DNA from: Afipia sp.
GTDB lineage: Bacteria; Pseudomonadota; Alphaproteobacteria; Rhizobiales; Xanthobacteraceae
Assembly: GCA_024508675.1 (NCBI GenBank)
Contig: JANINQ010000008.1
Location: 186,001 to 250,000, forward strand
Length of the DNA stretch: 64,000 nt
Reading direction: 5' to 3'
Below are positions 31,752-41,031 of this stretch, piece by piece. Made by a program: the position numbers and the translations under genes. The notes under the pieces are model-generated. The model ran no database searches. It had not been told where the DNA came from and saw nothing but the letters and a program-made list of their open reading frames with translations. How positions within the stretch are numbered: the stretch's first letter is position 1; each line of letters opens with the position of its first letter.

Positions 31752-32184
31752 GCTTCTTGGCTCCAAATTTCCGGGGCGAGGCGGGGCAGATGTCGATCTG
31801 CGCGTCCGCGTTCAGGATGCCTTCAATCCGCCCTTTGGGCCGGAGTTCGTCACCATTTCGCCTTTACGGGCAAAATAAGCGACATCCGCCGTTTCGGACA
31901 GCCCATCGGAGGCAATCTAGCCATGGGAAATTGCCCACTTTTCGGAATTAGTCGTATCGGAGCGGGCAGAAAACAGGGCGGACACGGCCAGTTTTCTCCG
32001 ATAAGAGCGGAATTCTCGTGACTTATGACGAATTTAGGAAGGTTTCGGCCTTCTTGTCGTGGGCAGATTTCAATGGATATGTTTAATCTGTCGTCATATT
32101 GCCCACAAGAGATTGACGGCCCCGGTTGGGTGACATGCGCGGCGGCGGTTTGACCGCTGCGGGAGAGCCACTAGCTTGGGTTTC
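31752..32184. promoter_or_regulatory. Divergent metF / LLM oxidoreductase intergenic region with repeated GTGGGCA motif
   Basis: No gene is credible in this 433-base gap. It carries three copies of GTGGGCA: complement at 31931-31938 (ATTGCCCAC), direct at 32059-32065, and complement at 32098-32106 (ATTGCCCAC). The last two form a composite inverted repeat with inner arms CAGATT / AATCTG (32064-32069, 32085-32090). They may be operators for metF or for the divergent gene. A 14-codon open frame on the minus strand begins with ATGGTGACG at about 31856, but it is too short to call. Confidence 0.4.
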
Positions 32185-33204
32185 ATGACCCCGCTTTCCG
32201 TTCTCGACCTTTCGGTCGTCACCACCGGCACACCGCCTTCGCAATCGCTGCGCAACAGCATCGACTTGGCGCAGCATGCGGACCGGCTCGGCTATACGCG
32301 CTACTGGCTGGCTGAGCATCACAGCCTGGCATCGGTCGCTTCGCCTGCGCCTGAAATCATGATCGGCCAGATCGCGGCGGCGACGCAGCGCATTCGCGTC
32401 GGCTCCGGCGGGGTGATGCTGCCGAACCATGCGCCGATTATGGTGGCCGAACGGTTCAAGATGCTGGAAGCGCTGTTTCCTGGTCGTATCGATCTCGGCA
32501 TCGGCCGCGCGCCCGGCACCGATCAGACCACGATGCATGCGCTCCGCCAGCGTTTCGATCCGCGTGGCGGCGACGACTTCATCGAGCGCCTGATCGAGTT
32601 GACGTTGTGGGAGACGCGCAACTTTCCTGAAGGCCATCCCTATAACAACGTCTTTGCGATGCCAGACGACGCGCCGCTGCCGCCGATCTGGCTGCTTGGG
32701 TCGAGCGACTACAGCGCGCAGCTTGCCGCGCAGGTCGGCATGGGTTTCGCGTTCGCGCACCACTTCGCCTCGCATGACGCAGCGGATTCGATGATTCACT
32801 ATCGCGCGCATTTCAAGCCATCGCGCTGGCGAGAGACGCCTTACGCCATTCTCGCGATTGCCGTGATCATGGCCGAGACCGATGAAGAAGCGAACCGCTT
32901 GGCCATGTCGGCCGATCTCAATCGCCTGCTGCGCGATCGCGGACAGTATCGGCCGCTGCCGAGCATCGAGGAAGCGCAGACCTATCAGTATTCCGATGCC
33001 GACCGCGCCAGCATTGCGCGCAACCGCTCCCGGCTGTTCGTCGGCTCACCTCAGACGGTGATGGAGAAGATCACGCCGCTGATCGAGGTCTGCAAGGCCG
33101 ATGAAGTGATGGTGATCACGGCGACCTACGATCACGAGGCGCGCAAGCGGTCGTATAGCCTGCTGGCGGATGCGTTCGGGATAGGCAAACAAGCCGCGGC
33201 CTGA
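32185..33204 (+). CDS. LLM-class flavin-dependent oxidoreductase
   Basis: A 339-residue luciferase-like monooxygenase family protein: SLRNSIDLAQHADRLGYTRY, WLAEHHSL, IRVGSGGVMLPNHAPIMVAE, FPGRIDLGIGRAPGTD and the C-terminal VGSPQTVMEKI. These FMN- or F420-dependent enzymes oxidise diverse small molecules; the AEHHS and GSGGVMLPNH blocks place it in the subgroup often annotated as MsnO8-like oxidoreductases. The ATG at 32185 is chosen over a TTG at 32176; no strong ribosome site is seen. Substrate unknown. Confidence 0.87.
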   Translation: MTPLSVLDLSVVTTGTPPSQSLRNSIDLAQHADRLGYTRYWLAEHHSLASVASPAPEIMIGQIAAATQRIRVGSGGVMLPNHAPIMVAERFKMLEALFPGRIDLGIGRAPGTDQTTMHALRQRFDPRGGDDFIERLIELTLWETRNFPEGHPYNNVFAMPDDAPLPPIWLLGSSDYSAQLAAQVGMGFAFAHHFASHDAADSMIHYRAHFKPSRWRETPYAILAIAVIMAETDEEANRLAMSADLNRLLRDRGQYRPLPSIEEAQTYQYSDADRASIARNRSRLFVGSPQTVMEKITPLIEVCKADEVMVITATYDHEARKRSYSLLADAFGIGKQAAA

Positions 33205-33243
33205 ATGGCCGTTGAACCTGCTGGCTGAAGTTGTCGTTCCAGA

Positions 33244-33810
33244 CTAGGGAGTATCGCGCGGGGGAAGCATGCGTACCAGCGTGCGATCGCGAAATACGAA
33301 ATGATGGAGAAGTGCCGCGAGCGCATGGAAGCATGCCAGAATGACCAACGCGTTCGCCAACACTTCATGAATCTCTTTCACTGAACGGGCAAATGCGCGG
33401 TCCGCAATCCAGGGGGACGCGATCTCGCCGAGGCCGAACAATGGCAGGCTGTTGCCCTTCGCGAACTGCAGTGCGATGCCCGATACTGGAACGGCGATGA
33501 GCAACACATACAATGCATAGTGTGCGACCCGCGCTGCCGGATCGGACCATTGTCCCATCCATGCGCTGAACTTCGTTGGCTCAGACGTTGGCGTGTGCGT
33601 CATGCGCCACGGCACGCGCACAATCGAAATGCCAAGGATCGCAAGGCCCATCGAAATATGAACGAGCAGTCCGGAGGCCCGCCCAGCGCCCTTCGGCAGG
33701 ACGTCATCGAATGTACCAAGGGCCCACGCGATTGCGACCAGAACGACTGTGAGCCAGTGCAGCAGCTGTGCAGTCGGGCTGTATCGATAAGACGATCTAT
33801 CCTGCGACAT
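33244..33810 (-). CDS. Cytochrome b561 family protein
   Basis: A 188-residue integral membrane di-haem cytochrome of the bacterial CybB type. Four hydrophobic helices carry the likely haem histidines in AQLLHWLTVVL, LLVHISMGLAIL, VKEIHEVLANA and CFHALAALLHHF. It would oxidise quinol or move electrons across the inner membrane, often in superoxide or redox defence. Start ATG 33810 (MSQDRSSYRYSP) has GAGG upstream; the longer open frame to 33903 has no membrane logic. It is divergent from the VIT-family gene, with 120 bases shared between them. Confidence 0.88.
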   Translation of the reverse strand: MSQDRSSYRYSPTAQLLHWLTVVLVAIAWALGTFDDVLPKGAGRASGLLVHISMGLAILGISIVRVPWRMTHTPTSEPTKFSAWMGQWSDPAARVAHYALYVLLIAVPVSGIALQFAKGNSLPLFGLGEIASPWIADRAFARSVKEIHEVLANALVILACFHALAALLHHFVFRDRTLVRMLPPRDTP

Positions 33811-33930
33811 GAGAAAAATCCTCTGGTGCAACACTATGCTTTTCAAGGAGTTTGATGCTTGATCTGCGTCAAGCACAGCTTGTCTCTCGGAGTTATCTTG
33901 CAATTGATACGCAGTCGTAAGGATACAACA

Positions 33931-34626
33931 ATGCGCCCGTTACATCGCGAATCGCATTTCATTGCACGCATCGGCTGGCTCCGCGCGGCAGTGCTGGGCG
34001 CGAATGACGGAATCATTTCAACTGCAAGTCTCGTTGTTGGCGTCGCAGCGGCCTCCAAGTCGGCGAGTGACGTGATGATTGCGGGAGCGGCGGCTCTTGT
34101 CGCGGGTGCCACGTCGATGGCCGCGGGTGAGTATGTCTCGGTCAGTTCGCAGGCAGACACGGAAGCCGCGGATATGCAGAAGGAACGTCGCGAACTCGCA
34201 GAGCAGCCGGAATCGGAGCTGGACGAGTTGACGAATATCTACATCGACAGAGGCCTCACGCCTTCGCTGGCGCGTGAGGTCGCTGTTCAACTCACCGCAA
34301 AGGATGCATTCGAAACCCATGCACGTGACGAACTCGGTCTGTCCTCGCACGTGGTCGCCCGCCCTGTGCAGGCCGCGTTCACGTCGGCTGCGACATTCGC
34401 CGTCGGTGCCGCCCTGCCGCTGTTGATGGCGGTGTTGTCGCCGCCATCCCTGATTCCGTGGATCGTGTCCGGTGGTTCGCTTGTCGCGCTGGCGCTCCTT
34501 GGTGCGATCGGGGCTCGCACGGGCGGCGCTGGAATTATCAAGCCGATGCTGAGAGTCGTGTTTTGGGGTGCGGTCGCTATGGGTGCAACCGCCGCCATTG
34601 GCCGTCTTGTCGGCCACGCCGTGTAA
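33931..34626 (+). CDS. VIT1/CCC1 family iron/manganese transporter
   Basis: A 231-residue VIT family membrane protein. The N-terminal signature HFIARIGWLRAAVLGANDGI, then the paired helices AAALVAGATSMAAGEYVSVS, a charged cytoplasmic segment (DMQKERRELAEQPESELDEL) typical of metal-binding VIT proteins, and three C-terminal hydrophobic helices. It likely exports or sequesters Fe(II) or Mn(II). ATG at 33931 has TAAGGAT upstream and is preferred to an ATG-like start at 33859. Its divergent neighbour is a cytochrome b561, which hints at a shared iron or redox response. Confidence 0.88.
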   Translation: MRPLHRESHFIARIGWLRAAVLGANDGIISTASLVVGVAAASKSASDVMIAGAAALVAGATSMAAGEYVSVSSQADTEAADMQKERRELAEQPESELDELTNIYIDRGLTPSLAREVAVQLTAKDAFETHARDELGLSSHVVARPVQAAFTSAATFAVGAALPLLMAVLSPPSLIPWIVSGGSLVALALLGAIGARTGGAGIIKPMLRVVFWGAVAMGATAAIGRLVGHAV

Positions 34627-34650
34627 TGCGTTACGGGACGGCGGAGCCGC

Positions 34651-35514
34651 TTACTCCGCCGCCTTTTCCGTAAACGCGACGCGGAACGGGTGCGCCGGAT
34701 AGACGCCGACGATGCGCAGTTCCTTCGAGAAGAAGCGCAGTTCTTCCAGCGCGTAGGCAAGGTTCTTGTCGTCGGGATGGCCGTCGACGTCGGCATAAAA
34801 CTGCGTGGCGAAGAAGTTGCCTTCCACCATGTAGCTTTCCAGCTTGGTCATGTTGACGCCGTTGGTCGCGAAGCCGCCCATGGCCTTGTAGAGTGCGGCG
34901 GGCAGGTTGCGGACACGGAAAACAAACGTCGTCACCAGTGCGCCGGAGCCCTTTTCAGGCCAGACCGGCTCGCGAGCGAGGATCACGAAACGCGTGGTGT
35001 TGTGGCTTTCGTCTTCGATGTCCTCGGCAAGGATGTCGAGGCCGTAAATCTCGGCGGCGAGACGCGGTGCGATGGCGGCGCAGCTCTTGTCATTCCGCTC
35101 CGACACGATGCGCGCTGCGCCGGCGGTGTCGGTCGCGATGATCGGCTTGATGCCGAGCCTGCGAATGATGTTGCGGCATTGGCCGATGGCGTGGACATGG
35201 CTTTCGACAGTCTTGATGTCGCCGAGCCTGGTGCCCCGCGGTGCCATCAGCTGATGACGGATCGGCAGAAACCACTCGCCGACAATGAAAAGCCCCGACT
35301 GCGGCAGCAGGTGATGAATGTCGGCGACGCGCCCGGCCAGCGTGTTCTCGATGGGGATCATGCCAAGCGCGGCTTCGCCCGACGAGATTGCCGCCAGCGC
35401 GTCCTCGAAGGTGGCGCAGGGCAGCGGCGTGGCCTCCGGAAAAGCTTCCGCAATCGCGATATGCGAGTTCGCTCCGGGCTCGCCCTGGAAGGCGATTTTC
35501 ATCTGTTTGGTCAT
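34651..35514 (-). CDS. pheA: Prephenate dehydratase
   Basis: A 287-residue monofunctional prephenate dehydratase without a chorismate mutase domain. The catalytic TTRF motif is at residues 173-176 ([10 protein letters not shown]), and a C-terminal ACT domain (about 195-275) has KLESYMV at 224-230, the phenylalanine-binding ESRP-like loop. It decarboxylates and dehydrates prephenate to phenylpyruvate and should be feedback-inhibited by phenylalanine. The start overlaps the kdsB stop by four bases (ATGA), so the two are coupled. It converges on the VIT-family gene. Confidence 0.94.
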   Translation of the reverse strand: MTKQMKIAFQGEPGANSHIAIAEAFPEATPLPCATFEDALAAISSGEAALGMIPIENTLAGRVADIHHLLPQSGLFIVGEWFLPIRHQLMAPRGTRLGDIKTVESHVHAIGQCRNIIRRLGIKPIIATDTAGAARIVSERNDKSCAAIAPRLAAEIYGLDILAEDIEDESHNTTRFVILAREPVWPEKGSGALVTTFVFRVRNLPAALYKAMGGFATNGVNMTKLESYMVEGNFFATQFYADVDGHPDDKNLAYALEELRFFSKELRIVGVYPAHPFRVAFTEKAAE

Positions 35515-36251
35515 GGTGTTTCCAGCATCCGCCGTGCGGTCTCAAGGTCATGAGGCGTATCGACGCCCAGCGGCACCGTGTCAACCACGGTGACGTCAAT
35601 CCGCATTCCGGCTTCCAGCGCGCGCAACTGTTCGAGTTTCTCCCGCGTTTCGAGCGGAGAGGGCGGCAGGGCGACGAACCGTGCCAGCGCGCTGCGCCGA
35701 TAGGCATAGAGGCCGATATGGTGATAGCGCGGGCCGTCCCCGTAAGGTGCGGTGGCGCGGGTGAAATACAGCGCCCGCAGCCGGGTGGTGCTGAGCGGCG
35801 ATCCGACCACCTTCACCACATTCGGATTGGTGTGTTCCTCGTTCTTTGTAATGACCGCGGCGAGGGTGGCGATGTCCACCTGCGGATCGTCGAAGGGGGA
35901 CAGCACGGCCCGGACGGTCTCGGGCTCGATGGTGGGCAGGTCCCCCTGCACGTTGATAATGGTGTCGATCTCACCGGCACCGTCGAGGGTCTGAAGCGCC
36001 TCGAAAATCCGGTCGGAGCCGGATGGATGGTCCGCACGGGTCATGACGGCTTCCCCGCCATGGCCGGTCACGGCACCGGCGATGTCCGCCGAATCTGTTG
36101 CCACCACCACCCGTCCGATTCGAGCCGCCTCCGCCCGGCGAACCACCTGGACGATCATCGGCAGGCCGCCGATGTCGAGCAGCGGCTTTCCCGGCAGGCG
36201 GGTTGCGGCCATGCGGGCGGGAATCAGCACCAGAGCGCGGGTTTTTGTCAT
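35511..36251 (-). CDS. kdsB: 3-deoxy-manno-octulosonate cytidylyltransferase
   Basis: A 246-residue CMP-KDO synthetase: nucleotide-binding loop [15 protein letters not shown] near the N-terminus, [25 protein letters not shown] and [10 protein letters not shown]. It activates KDO for lipopolysaccharide inner-core synthesis. The standard family length supports the ATG at 36251. It heads a two-gene unit with pheA and is divergent from the cytochrome gene at 36462. Confidence 0.95.
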   Translation of the reverse strand: MTKTRALVLIPARMAATRLPGKPLLDIGGLPMIVQVVRRAEAARIGRVVVATDSADIAGAVTGHGGEAVMTRADHPSGSDRIFEALQTLDGAGEIDTIINVQGDLPTIEPETVRAVLSPFDDPQVDIATLAAVITKNEEHTNPNVVKVVGSPLSTTRLRALYFTRATAPYGDGPRYHHIGLYAYRRSALARFVALPPSPLETREKLEQLRALEAGMRIDVTVVDTVPLGVDTPHDLETARRMLETP

Positions 36252-36461
36252 CGGAAGCAGACGGCTCGGAAAGCCAGATTTGTGAGGAAATAACGGGCGT
36301 TTTCAAAGGGTCGCGCGTTTATACGGGTTGCCAGAAGGCAGGCAAACCGTTATCTCGATCCCGCTGCCAGTATTGCGCCGCACGACGGCTGCCGGTAGTA
36401 AATTTCATGGCCTTTTACGGGCCGCAGACATCGACCCAACGGCCCCGGAGCCTGATCCAAA

Positions 36462-37016
36462 ATGGACTCCTTCGAACTCAACAAGATCATGGGCGCAGTG
36501 CTTGGCACCTGCCTCGTTCTGCTTGCGACCAACATGGCCGCCAACGCTATTTTCGCGCCGAAGAAGCTGGAAAAGCCCGGCTTTGAGATCGCGGTGAAGG
36601 AAACCGACGGCGCCGCTGGCGCGGGTGCCGCTGCCGCCGCGCCGAGCGAACCGATCGAAAAGCTGCTCCAGACCGCCTCGGTTGAAAAGGGTGCCGCCGC
36701 CGCCAAGAAGTGCGCCGCCTGCCACACCTTCGAGAAGAACGGTGCGAACAAGGTCGGCCCGAACCTCTATGGCGTGATCGATGACGAGATCGGCCACGGC
36801 CGCAACGGGTTCAACTTCTCCGCCGCCATGAAGGGCAAGGGCGGCAAGTGGACCTATGACAGCATCAACAAGTTCATCGCCAGCCCGAAGGGCTTCGTCC
36901 CCGGCACCGCGATGGGCTTCGCCGGCATCAGCAAGGACAGCGAGCGCGCCGACCTGATCGCCTATCTGCGCACCCTGGCCGATACGCCCGTGCCGCTGCC
37001 GACCGCGAGCAAGTGA
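36462..37016 (+). CDS. cycM: Membrane-anchored c-type cytochrome (CycM-like)
   Basis: A 184-residue protein with an N-terminal uncleaved membrane anchor (about 10-30, IMGAVLGTCLVLLATNMAAN), an Ala/Gly-rich linker, and a class I cytochrome c domain. The haem site is Cys84-Ala-Ala-Cys87-His88, and the distal Met is in FVPGTAMGFAGI. This layout is that of CycM, the B. japonicum membrane cytochrome that passes electrons from bc1 to aa3-type oxidase. It begins 210 bases from the divergent kdsB and ends at a strong terminator. Confidence 0.9.
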   Translation: MDSFELNKIMGAVLGTCLVLLATNMAANAIFAPKKLEKPGFEIAVKETDGAAGAGAAAAAPSEPIEKLLQTASVEKGAAAAKKCAACHTFEKNGANKVGPNLYGVIDDEIGHGRNGFNFSAAMKGKGGKWTYDSINKFIASPKGFVPGTAMGFAGISKDSERADLIAYLRTLADTPVPLPTASK

Positions 37017-37060
37017 GCTTTCGGCCAGTGATCCGGTTGTGATGACCGAAATTTAATCCG

Positions 37061-37088
37061 AAAACGGCCAGGCTTGCCTGGCCGTTTT
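37061..37088 (+). terminator. Rho-independent terminator after cycM
   Basis: A perfect 13-bp stem AAAACGGCCAGGC / GCCTGGCCGTTTT with a two-base centre, 45 bases past the cycM stop. The arm ends in TTTT. Confidence 0.85.
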
Positions 37089-37234
37089 GCGTTGCAATTG
37101 CTGTTGTTTTTGCGCCGGACATTTCGCCGCAAAGAAGCCGCGGCAACGGGCTGGCGTCATTTCCAAAAACCGACATAATCCGCCAAGACGTTGCCTCGGC
37201 ACCCGTTTTTCGACCAGCAACAGGAAGATTCGAT

Positions 37235-39121
37235 TTGAGCATTTCCCGGCGCAGCCTTCTTCAAAGCGGTGCGTTTGTCGCCACGGTTCCCATGCTCAAG
37301 GCGGCGGGGTTGGACGTCGTTGCTTCTGCTCAAGCCCAGGCACAGGCATCAGAATGGAAGCATGCTTTGTCGCTGTTCGGCGACATCAAGTATCCCGCCG
37401 GTTTCAAGCATTTCGATTACGTCAATCCGGATGCGCCAAAGGGCGGCACCGCGCGGCAAATCTCGATCGGCACGTTCGATAACTTCAATTTCGCCGTCGC
37501 AGGCGTGAAGGGCAACATCGCCCCTGCCGTGATGCTGATCTATGAATCGCTGATGGTGCAGTCGCTGGACGAAGCCAGCACCAAATACGGCCTCCTGGCC
37601 GAAGCGGCGATGCATCCCGACGATTTCTCCTGGGTCACGTACCGGCTGCGCAAGGAAGCGCGCTGGCATGACGGCAAGCCGGTCACGCCGGAAGATGTGC
37701 TGTTCTCGCTCGAGGTGCTGAAGAAATACAGCCCGATGTATTCGTCCTACTACAAGCATGTGACGAAGGCGGAGAAGGTCGGATCGCACGAGATCAAGTT
37801 CACCTTCGATGCGCCGGGCAATCGCGAACTGCCGAGCATCGTGGGTGAACTGATCATCCTGCCGAAGCACTGGTGGGAAGGCACCGACAGCGAGGGCCGC
37901 AAGCGCGACATCGGCGCGACCACGCTGGAGAAGCCGCTGGGATCTGGTCCTTACGCGATCAAGGATTTTGTCGCGGGGCGTTCCGTTACCGTGGAGCGCG
38001 TGAAGAACTACTGGGGCGCGAAGACCCCGGTGCGCATCGGCCAGCAGAATTTCGACGAGATGCGTTTCGAGTTTTTCCGCGATACCACGGTATCGCTGGA
38101 GGCGTTCAAGGCCGATCAGGCGGACTGGAATATCGAGTCTTCGGCGAAAAGCTGGGCGACGGCGTATGATTTTCCCGCGGTGAAGGATGGCCGCGTTGTC
38201 CTTGAAGAATTTCCGATCAACGACTCGGGGCGGATGCAGGGCTTTGCCTTCAACATCCGCCGCGAACTGTTCGCCGACAAGCGCGTGCGCCGTGCGTTCA
38301 ACTATGCCTTCGATTTCGAAGAGATGAACAAGCAGCTCTTCTATGGAAAATACAAGCGCATCAACAGCTACTTCGAAGGCACCGAACTCGCCAGCTCCGG
38401 CATCCCTCAGGGCCGTGAATTCGAAATTCTCAAGGAAGTCTACGGCGATATTCCGCCGGAGGTGATCGCCAAGCCTTATGAGAATCCAGTCGGCGGCGAT
38501 CCGGAGAAGGTGCGCGACAATCTTCGTAACGCGACGCGGCTGTTGCGCGAAGCAGGCTATGAGGTGCGCGACGGCAAGCTGGTCAAGAAAGACGGCACGC
38601 CGGTCGTGGTTGAATTCCTGCTCGACAATCCGTCGTTTGAGCGCATCGTGCTGTTCTACAAGCCGTCACTGGAGCGGCTCGGCATCACGGTGAATGTGCG
38701 CACGGTGGATGACGCGCAGTATCAGAACCGCGTGCGCAATTTCGATTACGACATCATCTCGGACATCTGGGGCCAGTCACTGTCGCCGGGTAACGAGCAG
38801 CGCGATTTCTGGGGCACACCGGCGGCAGACATTCCCGGTTCGCGCAACACCATCGGCATCAAGAATCCGGTGATCGACAAGTTGATCGACAAGATCATCT
38901 ATGCGGGCGACCGCGAGACGCTGGTGGCCGCAACCAAGGCGCTCGATCGCGTTCTGCTCTGGCACTACTACGTCGTGCCGCAGTTCACCTATGGCTTCCT
39001 GCGCTACGCGCGCTGGGATCGCTTCAGTCACGCGCCGCTTCCGAAATATGGCCGCTCGGGTCTGCCATCGCTCTGGTGGTACGACAAGGAGAAGGCCGAC
39101 AAGATCGGCAGGCGTTCTTGA
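37235..39121 (+). CDS. Peptide ABC transporter substrate-binding protein, YejA-like (first copy)
   Basis: A 628-residue family 5 extracellular solute-binding protein. A Tat-type signal (SISRRSLLQSGAFVATVPML) is followed by KHALSLFGDIKYPAGFKHFD and ARWHDGKPVTPEDVLFSLEV, typical of the YejA branch. The start is TTG at 37235 with AGGAAG seven bases upstream. YejA delivers short peptides, including microcin C-like compounds, to YejBEF. This copy heads a five-gene operon; its stop overlaps the TTG start of a second YejA-like gene. The two share the same fold and many blocks but are clearly diverged. Confidence 0.88.
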   Translation: MSISRRSLLQSGAFVATVPMLKAAGLDVVASAQAQAQASEWKHALSLFGDIKYPAGFKHFDYVNPDAPKGGTARQISIGTFDNFNFAVAGVKGNIAPAVMLIYESLMVQSLDEASTKYGLLAEAAMHPDDFSWVTYRLRKEARWHDGKPVTPEDVLFSLEVLKKYSPMYSSYYKHVTKAEKVGSHEIKFTFDAPGNRELPSIVGELIILPKHWWEGTDSEGRKRDIGATTLEKPLGSGPYAIKDFVAGRSVTVERVKNYWGAKTPVRIGQQNFDEMRFEFFRDTTVSLEAFKADQADWNIESSAKSWATAYDFPAVKDGRVVLEEFPINDSGRMQGFAFNIRRELFADKRVRRAFNYAFDFEEMNKQLFYGKYKRINSYFEGTELASSGIPQGREFEILKEVYGDIPPEVIAKPYENPVGGDPEKVRDNLRNATRLLREAGYEVRDGKLVKKDGTPVVVEFLLDNPSFERIVLFYKPSLERLGITVNVRTVDDAQYQNRVRNFDYDIISDIWGQSLSPGNEQRDFWGTPAADIPGSRNTIGIKNPVIDKLIDKIIYAGDRETLVAATKALDRVLLWHYYVVPQFTYGFLRYARWDRFSHAPLPKYGRSGLPSLWWYDKEKADKIGRRS

Positions 39122-41028
39122 GCAGGCTCTCGCGGCGGCGCGTTCTCGTCCTCGGTGGCAGTGCCATGGCTGCGGCGTGGGTGCCGCTTGGCGCCGCTGC
39201 GCAGTCCTCAGTTGAAGGCGCGCCTGAATCTCATGGCATGTCGGCCTTTGGCGATCTGAAGTATCCAGCGGACTTCAGAAACTTCGACTACGTCAATGTC
39301 GATGCGCCGAAAGGCGGCGTGTTCTCGACCGTGCCGTCGTCCCGCGCCTACAACCAGTCGTTCCAGACTTTCAATTCGCTCAACAGCTTCATCCTCAAAG
39401 GCGACGGCGCTGTCGGCATGGACCAGACCTTCGCCTCGCTGATGGTGCGTGCGGGCGACGAACCGGATGCGATGTATGGTCTTGTTGCGCGGTCGGTGCG
39501 GATTTCGCCGGACAAACTGACCTATCGCTTCACGCTGCGGCCGGAAGCGAAATTTCATGATGGCACAAAAATCACGTCCAAAGATGTCGCGTTCTCCCTA
39601 TCGGTGCTCAAGGAGAAGGGCCACCCGATCATCCAGCAGCAACTGCGCGACATGATCAAGGTGGAAGCCGGCGACGACGCGACGGTGATTGTCACCTTCG
39701 CGGCCAAGCGCGGCCGCGATGTGCCGCTTTATGTCGCCGGGCTGCCGATCTTCTCGAAGGCTTATTATGACAAGAAGCCATTCGAGGAATCGACGCTCGA
39801 TATTCCGCTCGGCTCGGGTCCATACAAGGTCGGTCGTTTCGAGGCCGGGCGCTATATCGAATACGAGCGCGTCAAGGATTGGTGGGCGAAGGATCTGCCG
39901 GTGTCGCGCGGCGCGTTCAATTTCGATGCCGTGCGTTACGAATTCTATCGCGACCGTGACGTGGCGTTCGAAGGCTTCACCGGCCGCAACTATCTCTACC
40001 GCGAGGAATTCACGGCGCGTATCTGGAACACGCGTTACGATTTTCCGGCGATCAAGGATGGCCGCGTCAGGCAGGAGAAGCTGCCGGATGAGACGCCATC
40101 GGGGGCGCAGGGCTGGTTTCTCAACACGCGCCGCGCCCAGTTCAAGGACCCGCGCGTGCGCGAGGCTTTGATCAACGTGTTCGATTTCGAGTGGACCAAC
40201 AAGACCATCATGTACGGCGCCTATGCGCGCACCGTGTCGCCGTTCCAGAACTCCGACCTGATGGCGGAAGGTGCGCCGCCGCCGGAAGAACTCAAGCTGC
40301 TGGAGCCGTTCCGCGGACAGGTGCCGGACGAAGTGTTCGGTGCGCCGTTTGTGCCGCCGGTCACGGACGGATCGGGGCAGGATCGCGCGCTGCTGCGCAA
40401 GGCCTCGCAACTGCTGCAGGATGCAGGCTGTCCGATCAAGGACGGCAAGCGACGGCTTCCGAACGGCGACGTGTTCCGTGTTGAGTTCCTGCTCGATGAA
40501 CCGGCGTTTCAGGCGCATCACGCGCCCTATATCAAGAATCTCGGCGTGCTTGGCATCGAGGCCAGCGTGCGGCTGGTCGATCCGGTGCAGTTCCGCGCCC
40601 GTGTCGACGATTTCGATTTCGACACGGCGATCCAGCGCTTCAGCATGTCATCGACTCCCGGGGATGCGATGCGGACGTTCTTCTCGTCGCAGGTCGCCGA
40701 CGTGAAGGGATCGCAGAATCTTTCGGGCATCAAAAATCCCGCCATCGACGCGCTGATCGAGCGGATCATCGCTGCCGAGAACCGCGACGAACTTCGCATC
40801 GCCTGCCGTGCCTTTGATCGCGTGTTCCGCGCTGGGCGCTACTGGGTGCCGCAATGGTATTCGGCCAGCCATCGCATTGCCTATTGGGATGTCTTTGCTC
40901 ATCCGACCAACATTCCCCGATATGCCAATGGCGTCGGCGCGCCCGAACTGTGGTGGACCGACGAAGCGAAAGCCAGGAAGCCGGAGCAAAGCAAGCCTGA
41001 GCCAACAAAGCCGGGACAGGCGAAGTAA
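39118..41028 (+). CDS. Peptide ABC transporter substrate-binding protein, YejA-like (second copy)
   Basis: A 636-residue paralogue of the preceding protein with its own Tat-type signal (LSRRRVLVLGGSAMAAAWVP) and mature blocks FGDLKYPADFRNFDYVNVDA and AKFHDGTKITSKDVAFSLSV. The open frame reaches back to a GTG at 39076, but TTG at 39118 overlaps the upstream stop (TTGA) and gives a proper signal peptide, so it is preferred and implies translational coupling. It ends in a Lys/Pro/Glu-rich tail. Two binding proteins for one permease suggest a wider substrate range. Confidence 0.87.
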   Translation: MSRLSRRRVLVLGGSAMAAAWVPLGAAAQSSVEGAPESHGMSAFGDLKYPADFRNFDYVNVDAPKGGVFSTVPSSRAYNQSFQTFNSLNSFILKGDGAVGMDQTFASLMVRAGDEPDAMYGLVARSVRISPDKLTYRFTLRPEAKFHDGTKITSKDVAFSLSVLKEKGHPIIQQQLRDMIKVEAGDDATVIVTFAAKRGRDVPLYVAGLPIFSKAYYDKKPFEESTLDIPLGSGPYKVGRFEAGRYIEYERVKDWWAKDLPVSRGAFNFDAVRYEFYRDRDVAFEGFTGRNYLYREEFTARIWNTRYDFPAIKDGRVRQEKLPDETPSGAQGWFLNTRRAQFKDPRVREALINVFDFEWTNKTIMYGAYARTVSPFQNSDLMAEGAPPPEELKLLEPFRGQVPDEVFGAPFVPPVTDGSGQDRALLRKASQLLQDAGCPIKDGKRRLPNGDVFRVEFLLDEPAFQAHHAPYIKNLGVLGIEASVRLVDPVQFRARVDDFDFDTAIQRFSMSSTPGDAMRTFFSSQVADVKGSQNLSGIKNPAIDALIERIIAAENRDELRIACRAFDRVFRAGRYWVPQWYSASHRIAYWDVFAHPTNIPRYANGVGAPELWWTDEAKARKPEQSKPEPTKPGQAK

Positions 41029-41031
41029 TTC

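Noticed and set aside
31752-32184. Cobalamin, SAM or SAH riboswitch upstream of metF-metH
   Set aside because: I looked for the conserved cobalamin-box and SAM-II/SAH core sequences on the minus strand and found none; a covariance-model search would settle it.
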